Of a stretch of 36,911 nt of DNA, positions 1 to 7,451 are shown one piece after another. Source of the stretch: a virus; the IMG/VR virus record IMGVR_UViG_3300042558_002149, positions 1-36,911 of that record. One strand, 5' to 3'. The notes below the pieces were generated by a model, which was not told the origin of the DNA, ran no database searches, and worked only from the letters and a program-made list of their open reading frames with translations. How positions within the stretch are numbered: position 1 is the first letter of the stretch; each line of letters opens with the position of its first letter. Both the position numbers and the translations under genes were made by a program.

Positions 1-1
1 C

Positions 2-1885
2 TTCTACGCCACACTGGTTTCGCAGGCAGGGACAACTGAGATCGTCAGGGTCACGGCACGGGCGGGCAACTCCATGACTGTTGTACGTGCACAGGACGGC
101 TCCACAGCGGCCGGTTTCCAAGTGGGTGCGCGCGTTGAAATGCGAGTCAATGCGGCTACTGTGAGCCGGGATTTCATCTCGGTCGAGGAGTTCGGCGCTG
201 TCGGCGACGGTGTTACCGATGACTCCGCAGCCATTCAAGCCGCATTGGATGCTGCTATTGCCTCTCTGGCGAGCCAGAGGAGCGTTACGCTTTATATCCC
301 TGACGGCAGCTATGTTCTAGCCAGTGCTGTGACCGGGAACATTTTGGTTCAGGAGAAGACCCTTAATATTGTTGGGGGCGGTGTGGATTCTTGTTGCCTG
401 ATAGTGACAAACACCACGGGCGGGATTTTGATCGACGCAGATAACAATAAGACAGCAGTACACCTGAGAAATGTCTGGTTTGCATGTGAAATTCCGGCGG
501 CAGGAACAGGCTTCCGCTACAGGCAGACGCGGCAGACTGGGCCTTCTGGTCGACGCATGTTCACAGCAGAACATGTTACGTTTCGTCCTACGGTGCGGCT
601 GTCGGCAAACTACTTTGACATTTGCTTGCATGTGGAAGGCTTTTACAGGCCTCTGCTTAATTCTGTAGTGTGCTGGCTCGGGCAGACCATGACAGCGTAT
701 GCAACAGCTATTTGCAAGATGGACAGCTGCTATGCTATGAACATCGAGAATAGTTACTTTGTTGGAAACGCGATAACCGGAATTTCGAGCGTCGGTGGCG
801 CAGAGGAAGGCGGGTGGATTTTCAAGTCTATTGTCAACGGATCGCGTATCGGGATCAACCTGACCCGCACTGCAAGAGAGCCGAACTTTAGCTTGACTAG
901 CAACCACATCAATACCCGCGAAGCGGGGGTTTACGTGAACGGCATCAAATTCCTTGAGGCGATCGACAACCTGATCTACTGCAAAACATACGACGAGTCC
1001 GTTGGACCTGATGCGCAACCGGTCACATTCAAGGACTTCCACTTGGTCGACTGTGATGCGTCCATTTTTATTGGCAACGGCTTTCGGACGGGCAACAACG
1101 ACAAGCGGTATCACTATTTTTGCTCACCGGGCGGTGTAGACGAATTAGGTAACGTAAAAACGAACTCGGTTGTTCGAAATATTCAGACATCTAACTCGGG
1201 CTACTACGCAGCTTTGGGCGCTGGGTACTGCCCTATAAAGGTAGATGCTACCATAAGCAATCCCAGCAACCTCTACTTTGACTTGCCGGAGTTTATATCA
1301 AACACTGACTTTACGAGTTACCCAACTCCGTACTGGAGCGTTTCTGCACTGGCAACAAATGTTCGCATTGCTTTCGGGCAAAACATTGTATCATTTGGCG
1401 AAAGCGCAGCAAGCGTTCCGGTTTACCATTATCAAGTCTCAAGCACCCCCGCTGTCGGGGATGCCATTGTCAGCGTCCAATCAAGAGGAAATAACTCCTC
1501 ACTAACAGAGGTGACTTATAGCTCATCCAGAACACTTTTGTCAGACATAACTCCCGGAACGGAGGATGCAGCGTTCCAGCAGTTTGTTATGGTCGGCGGA
1601 GACCTAAGGCGCGTATTTGCAGTCGGCAATGGCGTGAGCGTGGGTATCCCGTCGGGCGACCTTCTGGGAAATGGAAGTTTGAATATTGCGGGTTTTGACA
1701 CGACTGCCGGTAACCTATACGTTTCTCTCAACAATAGCGCCGGCGTTTACAGTGGGGCAGGGACGCCAGAGGGTGCCGTGGTGGCGAAAGTTGGCTCGCT
1801 ATTTCTTCGGGTCAATGGCGGTGCGGGCACGACCTTTTACGTCAAGGAGTCCGGAACCGGGAACACTGGCTGGGTGGCTAAATGA
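2..1885 (+). CDS. Tailspike / tail fibre with pectate-lyase-like beta-helix (5' partial)
   Basis: The reading frame is open to the left edge; the first ATG (position 74) is internal to a conserved-looking fibre N-terminal segment, so the gene is 5' truncated and at least 627 residues are visible. After this segment comes VEEFGAVGDGVTDDSAAIQA, the signature start of the pectate lyase superfamily domain (PF12708 type) that opens right-handed beta-helix tailspikes. The remainder is Gly/Asn/Ser/Thr-rich and lacks further motifs, as expected for a beta-helix and receptor-binding tip. Such proteins bind or depolymerise host surface polysaccharide at the tail end. The gene is visibly less GC-rich than the genes that follow, which fits horizontal exchange of host-range genes. 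The specific glycan and any enzymatic activity cannot be inferred. Confidence 0.85.
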   Translation, partial: FYATLVSQAGTTEIVRVTARAGNSMTVVRAQDGSTAAGFQVGARVEMRVNAATVSRDFISVEEFGAVGDGVTDDSAAIQAALDAAIASLASQRSVTLYIPDGSYVLASAVTGNILVQEKTLNIVGGGVDSCCLIVTNTTGGILIDADNNKTAVHLRNVWFACEIPAAGTGFRYRQTRQTGPSGRRMFTAEHVTFRPTVRLSANYFDICLHVEGFYRPLLNSVVCWLGQTMTAYATAICKMDSCYAMNIENSYFVGNAITGISSVGGAEEGGWIFKSIVNGSRIGINLTRTAREPNFSLTSNHINTREAGVYVNGIKFLEAIDNLIYCKTYDESVGPDAQPVTFKDFHLVDCDASIFIGNGFRTGNNDKRYHYFCSPGGVDELGNVKTNSVVRNIQTSNSGYYAALGAGYCPIKVDATISNPSNLYFDLPEFISNTDFTSYPTPYWSVSALATNVRIAFGQNIVSFGESAASVPVYHYQVSSTPAVGDAIVSVQSRGNNSSLTEVTYSSSRTLLSDITPGTEDAAFQQFVMVGGDLRRVFAVGNGVSVGIPSGDLLGNGSLNIAGFDTTAGNLYVSLNNSAGVYSGAGTPEGAVVAKVGSLFLRVNGGAGTTFYVKESGTGNTGWVAK

Positions 1886-1947
1886 TAAGTCGCCGCACCG
1901 CCAAGCCAGCAGACTCAGAAGAACAATAGCCTACCTGAGGACCAGCC

Positions 1948-2241
1948 ATGACTGATGATGTACGATTCGACCGTATCGAAAAGAGCCTAGACAAGTTCAG
2001 CGACAAGCTGGACGAGTTGACCAAGGTCGTGACCGATCTTGCTAGGGTCGAGGAGCGCATGGTCACGCTGTTCAAGCGCATGGACCAATACGACCGGAGG
2101 CATGACTTGTTAGACGGTCGTCTAACAACCGTGGAGGATAACACCACCCAGCGCGGGGTGGTGGATCGTATTCTGGACAAGGCGCTTTGGTTGGTGTTCG
2201 GTGCCGGTTTGGCCTTTGCAGTCAAGGTATTCGGGGGATGA
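1948..2241 (+). CDS. Coiled-coil plus C-terminal TM protein (XhlA/holin-accessory-like)
   Basis: This encodes 97 aa. Residues 1-70 are charged and heptad-like (RIEKSLDKFSDKLDELTKVV), followed by a single hydrophobic segment at about 74-95 (ALWLVFGAGLAFAVKVFGG). This architecture resembles hemolysin XhlA-type proteins, which act with holins in some phages. It is the first gene of the lysis cassette: its TGA overlaps the endolysin ATG (ATGA at 2238-2241), so translation is probably coupled. The start ATG at 1948 follows a GAGGA ribosome binding site. The architecture and position are seen; the role in lysis is inferred. It could instead be an unrelated membrane-anchored virion or superinfection protein. 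Confidence 0.7.
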   Translation: MTDDVRFDRIEKSLDKFSDKLDELTKVVTDLARVEERMVTLFKRMDQYDRRHDLLDGRLTTVEDNTTQRGVVDRILDKALWLVFGAGLAFAVKVFGG

Positions 2242-2648
2242 GACAGTGGACAGATCGCAGCCTGACCAACCTGCACGGGGTACACTCTGACCTCCGCCGG
2301 GTCATGGACCGGGCGCTGCAGGAGGCACCGTTTGCCTTTGTCGTGACCGAAGGTCTGCGCACGCTCGCCCGGCAGAGAGAGCTTGTCAGGATCGGTGCGT
2401 CCAAGACGCTGGAGTCCCGGCACCTCACCGGCCACGCTGTCGATCTGGTGCCCTATGTGGACATCGACAAGGATGGCAGGGTCGAGGTCGAGGAGATGTA
2501 CGCGTGGCCGCTGTACCACAAGCTCGCGCCGGCCATCAAGGCTGCTGCAGCCAACGAGAAGGTCGCCCTCGTATGGGGCGGAGACTGGCGCAGCTTCAAG
2601 GACGGCCCGCATTGGGAACTGGATCGCCGGGTCTATCCGGCAAAATGA
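2238..2648 (+). CDS. Endolysin, M15 peptidase with EF-hand-like loop
   Basis: This encodes 136 aa. The ATG overlapping the upstream stop is preferred over an upstream start in the same frame. Residues 60-69 (SRHLTGHAVD) match the SxHxxGxAxD zinc motif of M15 peptidases, with H62 and D69 as ligands. WGGDW (113-117) and the final ligand H125 in PHWEL complete the site. The family cleaves the peptide part of peptidoglycan, either L-Ala-D-Glu or D-Ala-D-Ala; the exact bond cannot be decided here. Between the first ligands and WGGDW sits DIDKDGRVEVEE (75-86), a textbook EF-hand loop with acidic residues at positions 1, 3 and 5, Gly at 6 and Glu at 12. The endolysin of phage T5 is a calcium-dependent M15 enzyme with an analogous loop. 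There is no signal peptide, so export would depend on the adjacent holin. Confidence 0.93.
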   Translation: MRQWTDRSLTNLHGVHSDLRRVMDRALQEAPFAFVVTEGLRTLARQRELVRIGASKTLESRHLTGHAVDLVPYVDIDKDGRVEVEEMYAWPLYHKLAPAIKAAAANEKVALVWGGDWRSFKDGPHWELDRRVYPAK

Positions 2649-2658
2649 GGAGAAGATC

Positions 2659-2829
2659 ATGACTGGTGAACAAATCGCAGGCGTCGTTCGCGCTATCGTT
2701 GCTGCTCTTGGTGGGTACTTTGTCGGCCAAGGTGTGACTGATGCCGAGACGGTCGCTACCGTCGGCGGCGCCGCCGCCACGCTGGCCGCTGCTCTCTGGT
2801 CGATCTACGCCAAGCGCAAGGCCGAGTGA
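2659..2829 (+). CDS. Holin, small two-TM protein
   Basis: This encodes 56 aa. The start ATG at 2659 follows a GAGGAGAAG ribosome binding site; the frame is open further upstream but overlaps the endolysin. Two hydrophobic segments are visible, at residues 6-25 (IAGVVRAIVAALGGYFVGQG) and 33-50 (ATVGGAAATLAAALWSIY), joined by a short polar turn and ending in a basic tail (AKRKAE). Size, topology and position right after the endolysin fit a class II-like holin that permeabilises the inner membrane. Its TGA overlaps the start of the i-spanin gene (TGATG at 2827-2831). Confidence 0.88.
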   Translation: MTGEQIAGVVRAIVAALGGYFVGQGVTDAETVATVGGAAATLAAALWSIYAKRKAE

Positions 2830-3053
2830 TGGTCTGGCGGGTACTCCTCTCGCTGCTCTTGGCTCCGCTTGCCCTAGCGGCGAGCTGGTTTGGTGGCAGG
2901 AAGTTGGCCCAGACTGACGCCAAGCTGGAGGTAGCCCTGCATAATCTGAAGGTCGTACGCGCAGCAGAGGAGATCGAGGATGAAGTGGAAGTTCTTAGCC
3001 CTGATGCCCTTAGGACTAGGGCTCGTGTCTGGGTGCGCAAGCCCGACAGATGA
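2829..3053 (+). CDS. i-spanin (Rz-like), inner-membrane subunit
   Basis: This encodes 74 aa. The N-terminus is an uncleaved-type hydrophobic anchor (MVWRVLLSLLLAPLALAASW) followed by a charged, helical periplasmic part that ends in a basic stretch (RARVWVRKPDR). This is the Rz layout: an inner-membrane anchored coiled coil that pairs with a lipoprotein to fuse the inner and outer membranes at lysis. The ATG at 2829 overlaps the holin stop; a GTG one codon earlier is also possible. The 3' end overlaps the o-spanin gene by 74 nt in another frame, the classical embedded Rz/Rz1 arrangement. It is short for an Rz, so the periplasmic reach must come largely from the partner. Confidence 0.82.
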   Translation: MVWRVLLSLLLAPLALAASWFGGRKLAQTDAKLEVALHNLKVVRAAEEIEDEVEVLSPDALRTRARVWVRKPDR

Positions 3054-3180
3054 GTGCCTGTGGACAGAAACGCTATACTACGGCAGCGACAACGTGGTAG
3101 ACTGGTTGGCAGCGAACGATCCGTCGCTGTTGACGGGAGTGACGTCGCACAACGAGAAGCGAGAGGAGTTCTGCAAATGA
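2980..3180 (+). CDS. o-spanin (Rz1-like) outer-membrane lipoprotein
   Basis: This encodes 66 aa in the +1 frame relative to the i-spanin gene. It starts inside that gene and runs 127 nt past its stop. It has a lipoprotein signal: MKWK, a hydrophobic core, then the lipobox LVSGC with C19 as the lipidation site. The mature part carries Cys25 in ECLWTE and a C-terminal HNEKREEFC, a pattern shared with Rz1-like lipoproteins in which a Trp after a Cys and a final HN...C are recurrent. A GAGGAG-type binding site precedes ATG 2980. The stop overlaps the next ATG (ATGA 3177-3180). It should anchor in the outer membrane and bind the i-spanin. Confidence 0.85.
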   Translation: MKWKFLALMPLGLGLVSGCASPTDECLWTETLYYGSDNVVDWLAANDPSLLTGVTSHNEKREEFCK

Positions 3181-3278
3181 AGAAACCTGCCCCCAAGTTC
3201 ACCCCCTGCCCGGGTTGCCCGGCGCCGAAGAAGTGCAGCGCCATGGGCTCGTGCATGAAGAAGGCCGGCAAGAAGTGA
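3177..3278 (+). CDS. 33-aa four-cysteine protein
   Basis: The product is short and Lys/Pro-rich with four cysteines: C11, C14 (CPGC), C20 (KKC) and C26 (GSC). The spacing C-x2-C-x5-C-x5-C is suited to binding one zinc ion. Both ends are coupled: the ATG overlaps the o-spanin stop and its TGA overlaps the GTG of the next gene (3275-3278). This double overlap is the main evidence that it is translated. The function is unknown; placed between lysis and virion genes it could be a small structural or regulatory protein. I do not recognise a named family. Confidence 0.7.
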   Translation: MKKPAPKFTPCPGCPAPKKCSAMGSCMKKAGKK

Positions 3279-5713
3279 CCACGACCAAGATCACCGAGTT
3301 CAAGGGGGCGCTCCCACGAATCTCCCCCGAGCTGCTACCCGGCACTGCAGCCCAAACGGCTGTGGGCGTCAAGCTGTACTCCGGTGATCTTACCCCCACT
3401 CCCGTACCAGTGGTTGCCGCAGCGGCTGGCCGCACCGGTGCAATCCGCACACTCTATGCGTTACGGGAGCCAGTGACCGACGCCCTAGAGTGGCTCACAT
3501 GGGCGAACGACGTCAACATTGCGACGCCGGCTGCTGATGAGCTGGACGAGCAGAGGTTCTACTATACCGGCGACGGCAAGCCGAAGGTCAGCACCTACGC
3601 CCTAGCGACTGCGGGGGCAATACCGTTCCCCGTAGCCGGCGGCTACTACGACCTCGGTCTGCCGCTCCCGACCGCTACACCTGCGGCGGTCCCCACGACA
3701 TTCACCCTCGCGACCTCGGCAAGCGTGGCCCGCGATGGCGGCGGCAACGTCACATTGGTGACGGGTACTGCACACAACTTGAAGGACGGGGCGCTTGCTA
3801 CGGTCTCCGGGTTCTCCTATCGAACTGGCACCTACTCACGCACACTGGCCGTCATCACCGTGACTATTACTGGTCACGGACTGGTGACGGGCACGCGAAT
3901 CTTTATCGAGTTCACATCCGGTACTGCCACGACCAACTCGTATGTGGTGACTGTCACTGGGGCAAACACGTTCACCGTGAACGACACTGTGTCTGGCACT
4001 ACCTCCGGTAACTGTCGCTGGGACATCCGTGATTTCAACATCACGACGACGATGACCGTCATCAACTCGACGACGCTGACCTACTTCTCATCCGGGGCGC
4101 AGGTTGCGGCCACGGCAATCACAGACGGCAAGCTCGACCTTGGCGGGCTGGTGCAGTCGCGGTCGTATCTGTACACGTGGTACACCCCTTGGGAGGAGGA
4201 GTCGATTGGGTCAGAGCCGTCGACGGCAATCTTCATCAAGGAAGGCCAGATCGTCACCATCTCCGGGCTGCCTACGGCGCCGCCCGCCGGCTCCAACTTC
4301 ATCCGCGGCATCCGACTCTACCGCACGCTGGCGGCAACAGCAGACACTGCTGAGGCGGACTACTTCCGGTTGGCCACCCTCTGGTTCCCGCAGGCGATTT
4401 CTTCTGTTGCCCGCGCCGGCGACACTGTGACGCTCACGTTCTCCGAACCGCACAAGTTCCTCGACGGCGACCGGTTCAAGCTGTCCGGTTGCAGTGACGC
4501 AAGCTTCAACATCACCGGTGGCGTGGTGGTGGCGGTCCCTACAAGCCGAACCCTCACGTACGCGCAGACTGCCGCCGACGTGACCACCACGTCCGCTACG
4601 GGTACGGTGTACTACGACGTCTCTGAGAACCCGCCGGTCGACCCTGCACGGTACTGGGGGGATGCGTCCTACGACTTCGTCGACGACTTCAACTACCGCA
4701 GCCTGCTGACCATTCTGGAGTCCAGCGAGTTCGATGCTCCGCCCGAGGACCTGACCGGACTGACCGTCATCCAGAACAACATCATGGTGGGGTTTGCCGG
4801 CAACGACATCTACTTCAGTGAGCCTAACAAGTTTCACGCATGGCCGAACAAGTACAAGATTTCGCTTGAGTACAACGTCGTTGGCATGGTCGCTCTGGGT
4901 AGTGACCTGTTGGTGATGACAGAGGGCTACCCGTATGCAATCTCCGGGTCCGACCCATCAGTGCTTTCGGTCAGCCGCTACTCCACGAACTACCCATGCC
5001 TGAGCGCCCGCAGCATTGTTCAGACCGACGTCGGGGTCATGTATGCGACCCATGAGGGGCTTGCTCTGGCGTCGTTTACCGGCGGGGTGCAGATCGTGAC
5101 TGCCCCGGCCCACAGCCCAGACACATGGAATCTTGCACTAAACCCGACCACTATCGTCGGCGCGTTCTACGACAGCATGTACTTTGCCTCGCACAGCACC
5201 GGCTCGTTCTTTTACCGCCGCAGCCAAGATGGCCAGTCCCCCGGGGACTTCGTCAGCTACGCGCCGGTCTTCACCGCCACATGGTTCGATCCAGTGGGCG
5301 GGTTCCTCTACTACACGACGGGCGTCGACGGCGACATCGTGCGGTGGGACGACCCGGCGCAGCCCAATGCCGACTACACGTGGAAGTCCAAGGTGTTCAT
5401 CTCGCAGGAGCCCTTCAACATGGGCGCGGCGAGAGTGGTCGCGGATTATGCAGGTGTGGTCATCCCGCCCGTCTGGGATACGTACGATGTCACTTGGGAA
5501 GGTGCAGATGTGACGTGGGACGTTACCGAGCAGCTGTCCTTCAAGTTGTTCGCTGACAAGGCACTGGTTGCAACTATTGGCCTGTCGAGTAGTGATGTCT
5601 TCCGGCTGCCAACAGGGTACAAGACAGACACCTATGAGGTAGAACTCACAGGCACGGTTCGGGTACGCTCTGTTCATATGGGTGAGACACCCACATCGCT
5701 AAAGAGGTCCTGA
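3275..5713 (+). CDS. Large virion/tail-associated protein, beta-rich
   Basis: This encodes 812 aa from GTG 3275, which overlaps the preceding stop; the ATG at 3215 lies inside the preceding small gene and is less likely. It opens with TKITEFKGALPRISPELLPG, a pattern I associate with uncharacterised podoviral structural proteins. The first half is rich in Thr/Val/Gly and contains repeated beta-sandwich-like units with the theme ITGHGLVTGTRIFIEF...TVTGANTFTVND (about residues 190-250), and a similar SEPHKFLDGDRFKLSGCSD later. This resembles FCCH-like repeats of tail proteins. The second half (FNYRSLLTILESSEFDAPPE onward) has a propeller-like pattern. It is probably a tail or neck component. There is no enzymatic motif. 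Confidence 0.7.
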   Translation: MTTTKITEFKGALPRISPELLPGTAAQTAVGVKLYSGDLTPTPVPVVAAAAGRTGAIRTLYALREPVTDALEWLTWANDVNIATPAADELDEQRFYYTGDGKPKVSTYALATAGAIPFPVAGGYYDLGLPLPTATPAAVPTTFTLATSASVARDGGGNVTLVTGTAHNLKDGALATVSGFSYRTGTYSRTLAVITVTITGHGLVTGTRIFIEFTSGTATTNSYVVTVTGANTFTVNDTVSGTTSGNCRWDIRDFNITTTMTVINSTTLTYFSSGAQVAATAITDGKLDLGGLVQSRSYLYTWYTPWEEESIGSEPSTAIFIKEGQIVTISGLPTAPPAGSNFIRGIRLYRTLAATADTAEADYFRLATLWFPQAISSVARAGDTVTLTFSEPHKFLDGDRFKLSGCSDASFNITGGVVVAVPTSRTLTYAQTAADVTTTSATGTVYYDVSENPPVDPARYWGDASYDFVDDFNYRSLLTILESSEFDAPPEDLTGLTVIQNNIMVGFAGNDIYFSEPNKFHAWPNKYKISLEYNVVGMVALGSDLLVMTEGYPYAISGSDPSVLSVSRYSTNYPCLSARSIVQTDVGVMYATHEGLALASFTGGVQIVTAPAHSPDTWNLALNPTTIVGAFYDSMYFASHSTGSFFYRRSQDGQSPGDFVSYAPVFTATWFDPVGGFLYYTTGVDGDIVRWDDPAQPNADYTWKSKVFISQEPFNMGAARVVADYAGVVIPPVWDTYDVTWEGADVTWDVTEQLSFKLFADKALVATIGLSSSDVFRLPTGYKTDTYEVELTGTVRVRSVHMGETPTSLKRS

Positions 5714-6060
5714 TGTCGCGTTTTGCAGGAATACCCAGTCTGCCGCAGGTCGGTGTCGAGGAGTGGCAGTCGCGCATCTTGGGGGCCATGAAGCAGAACA
5801 TCGAGCTGTTGATCGGCACCCGTGGTGAGCAGGATGCCTCTAGCCGTGCAGTACTGAAGTCTGGTATAGCAATCACACGCGCGCCCGAACCGACGTTACG
5901 CGCAGTATCTGCGGTGGGCTCAGGGTTTTCGATAAGCGGTGCGCAGGTGCCGTCGCTATCTGACTATCAGGCACTTGTCAAAGATGTACAGTCCCTGACC
6001 AATGACGTCGCCCAGCTTCGGGCTACGGTGAACACGCTGATCTCACAGTTGAGGAGCTAA
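5713..6060 (+). CDS. Small virion-associated protein of unknown function
   Basis: This encodes 115 aa. The ATG overlaps the upstream TGA (TGATG 5711-5715), indicating co-translation with the large tail protein. The N-terminal part (VGVEEWQSRILGAMKQNIEL) is helical and amphipathic; the C-terminal third (YQALVKDVQSLTNDVAQLRA) has regular heptads and should form a coiled coil, as seen in proteins that oligomerise in the virion. No family is recognised. Its position among structural genes suggests a tail accessory or adaptor protein, which is inference. Confidence 0.65.
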   Translation: MSRFAGIPSLPQVGVEEWQSRILGAMKQNIELLIGTRGEQDASSRAVLKSGIAITRAPEPTLRAVSAVGSGFSISGAQVPSLSDYQALVKDVQSLTNDVAQLRATVNTLISQLRS

Positions 6061-6062
6061 CC

Positions 6063-7451
6063 ATGGCCCGCAGTCCTTCCAGTGGTGGCTACACCAGCGT
6101 TCGAGACATGTTTGACGGCGGCGGTGCGGGCCAAAAAGGCGACACGTTCGTGGGTGGCGCACTCTCAGGGACCGCAAATGCGCTAGGGGTGACCCCCCTC
6201 GGCAGCCGCCAGACGGCGGGGCTTCGCACACCGACCTCGTCGGACCGCCCGAAGAAACGGCCGGACGTGGTCATGACAGGTGACCGCGAGAATCGCCAGT
6301 ACCTTGACACGACCACTGGGCAGCAGTTCGCCGAGCCTGACTACTCCGCGTTCTCCATCCAAGGGTTGACGTCGTCTGACCCTGCGAACGTCGCGCGCAA
6401 CCGCTACGGCGCGCAACAGCAGTACCTGCCCTCGGTCAGCACCGGGTCACGGAGAGAGGCCCCCGCAGCGGTTGAGGCACCCGCAGCTCCTCTGGACTCC
6501 ATGGACGCAGGTAACCTCGCTGGCGAGGAGGCGAGCCGCAGGAACGCAGAGCGGTCGCAGGTCCCGACCTACGAGGCTGGCGGGATGGTTGGCCCCGGTG
6601 GTGTGCCGCAGCGCCCTTCGACGACGTCCTTGGACCTGCCGCCTGCGCTCGCGCGCATGTTGGCCATGCCTGTCCAGTCGTTCGCCATGGGCGGGATGGT
6701 TGGCCCCGGTGGGATGCCGCGGCGCCCGATGCAGTCCTACGCAGAAGGTGGAATGGTTGGCCCCGGCGGTGCGCCGCAGCGCCCGATGGCGTCTTCACCA
6801 ATGGCGATGAATGTCGCCCAGCAAGGCGGGGCCCCCGTTGTGGGTTTGGCCCCCCAAGGCGGGCAGGGCCGTCCGCTTAACTTCGCCGCGATCGACCAGC
6901 AGGCGCAGCAGTTCATGCAGCAGAACCCGCAGCAGGTGGAGCAGATCAAGGCAGAGGTGCAGCAGTCCATGGCTTCGGGCGAGGTCGACGCCCAGAGCCT
7001 GAACATGTTCGTGCAGGTGGCCACCACGGCCCTGCAGAACCCGGAGATGTGGCCGCAGCTGCGGCAGGTCCTGATCCAGCAGGGCATGCTGGACGCCGAG
7101 GATGTCAGCGAGGAGTACGACCAAGGGTTCTTGATCATCCTCTACATCATCGGGAAGACGATGGGTGGTGGGCAGATGACGACCCCCGGCCCGCAGCAAG
7201 CGATGCCGATGTCCGCCGGCCAGAGCCCGCAGATGTCCATGGTCAAGGGCGGTGCGCTGCCTGCCAAGAGTGGGAATCCCGACGGGTCGATCCCGATCAA
7301 CGCCCACGAGGGTGAGTACGTCATCCCGGCCGATGTCACACGCAGGCTCGGCACGGATCATTTTGACAAGCTTATTGCCAAAGCTCGTGGTACGAACGGC
7401 AAAGCCGCCAGCGACAACGGCGACGACGACAGCTACGAAGGAGACATGTGA
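6063..7451 (+). CDS. Low-complexity virion protein with GGMVGPGG repeats
   Basis: This encodes 462 aa. The N-terminus is polar and disordered-looking. Residues about 173-245 contain three copies of a GGMVGPGG(x)P(Q/R)RP motif. These are followed by a Gln-rich helical region (AIDQQAQQFMQQNPQQVEQI) and a Met/Gln-rich stretch. The C-terminus has an ordered motif, NAHEGEYVIPADVTRRLG, ahead of FDKLIAKARG; I associate this motif with C-termini of phage structural proteins upstream of ejection proteins. It is adjacent to, and overlaps by one base, the hydrophobic protein that follows. A minor capsid or internal virion role is likely but not shown. Confidence 0.65.
   Translation: MARSPSSGGYTSVRDMFDGGGAGQKGDTFVGGALSGTANALGVTPLGSRQTAGLRTPTSSDRPKKRPDVVMTGDRENRQYLDTTTGQQFAEPDYSAFSIQGLTSSDPANVARNRYGAQQQYLPSVSTGSRREAPAAVEAPAAPLDSMDAGNLAGEEASRRNAERSQVPTYEAGGMVGPGGVPQRPSTTSLDLPPALARMLAMPVQSFAMGGMVGPGGMPRRPMQSYAEGGMVGPGGAPQRPMASSPMAMNVAQQGGAPVVGLAPQGGQGRPLNFAAIDQQAQQFMQQNPQQVEQIKAEVQQSMASGEVDAQSLNMFVQVATTALQNPEMWPQLRQVLIQQGMLDAEDVSEEYDQGFLIILYIIGKTMGGGQMTTPGPQQAMPMSAGQSPQMSMVKGGALPAKSGNPDGSIPINAHEGEYVIPADVTRRLGTDHFDKLIAKARGTNGKAASDNGDDDSYEGDM
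6579..6769 (+). repeat. Three direct repeats encoding GGMVGPGG
   Basis: Three near-identical 23-bp units begin at 6579, 6690 and 6747. Each encodes GGMVGPGG and is followed by a P(Q/R)RP-coding tail. The third differs from the first by a few silent changes. Spacing is irregular (111 and 57 bp), so this is a protein-level motif repeated within one gene rather than a tandem array. Confidence 0.85.

Noticed and set aside
317-1114. 265-codon open frame on the - strand in the tailspike
   Set aside because: Antisense to a clear beta-helix coding frame; no recognisable domain and no other genes on that strand in the left block.
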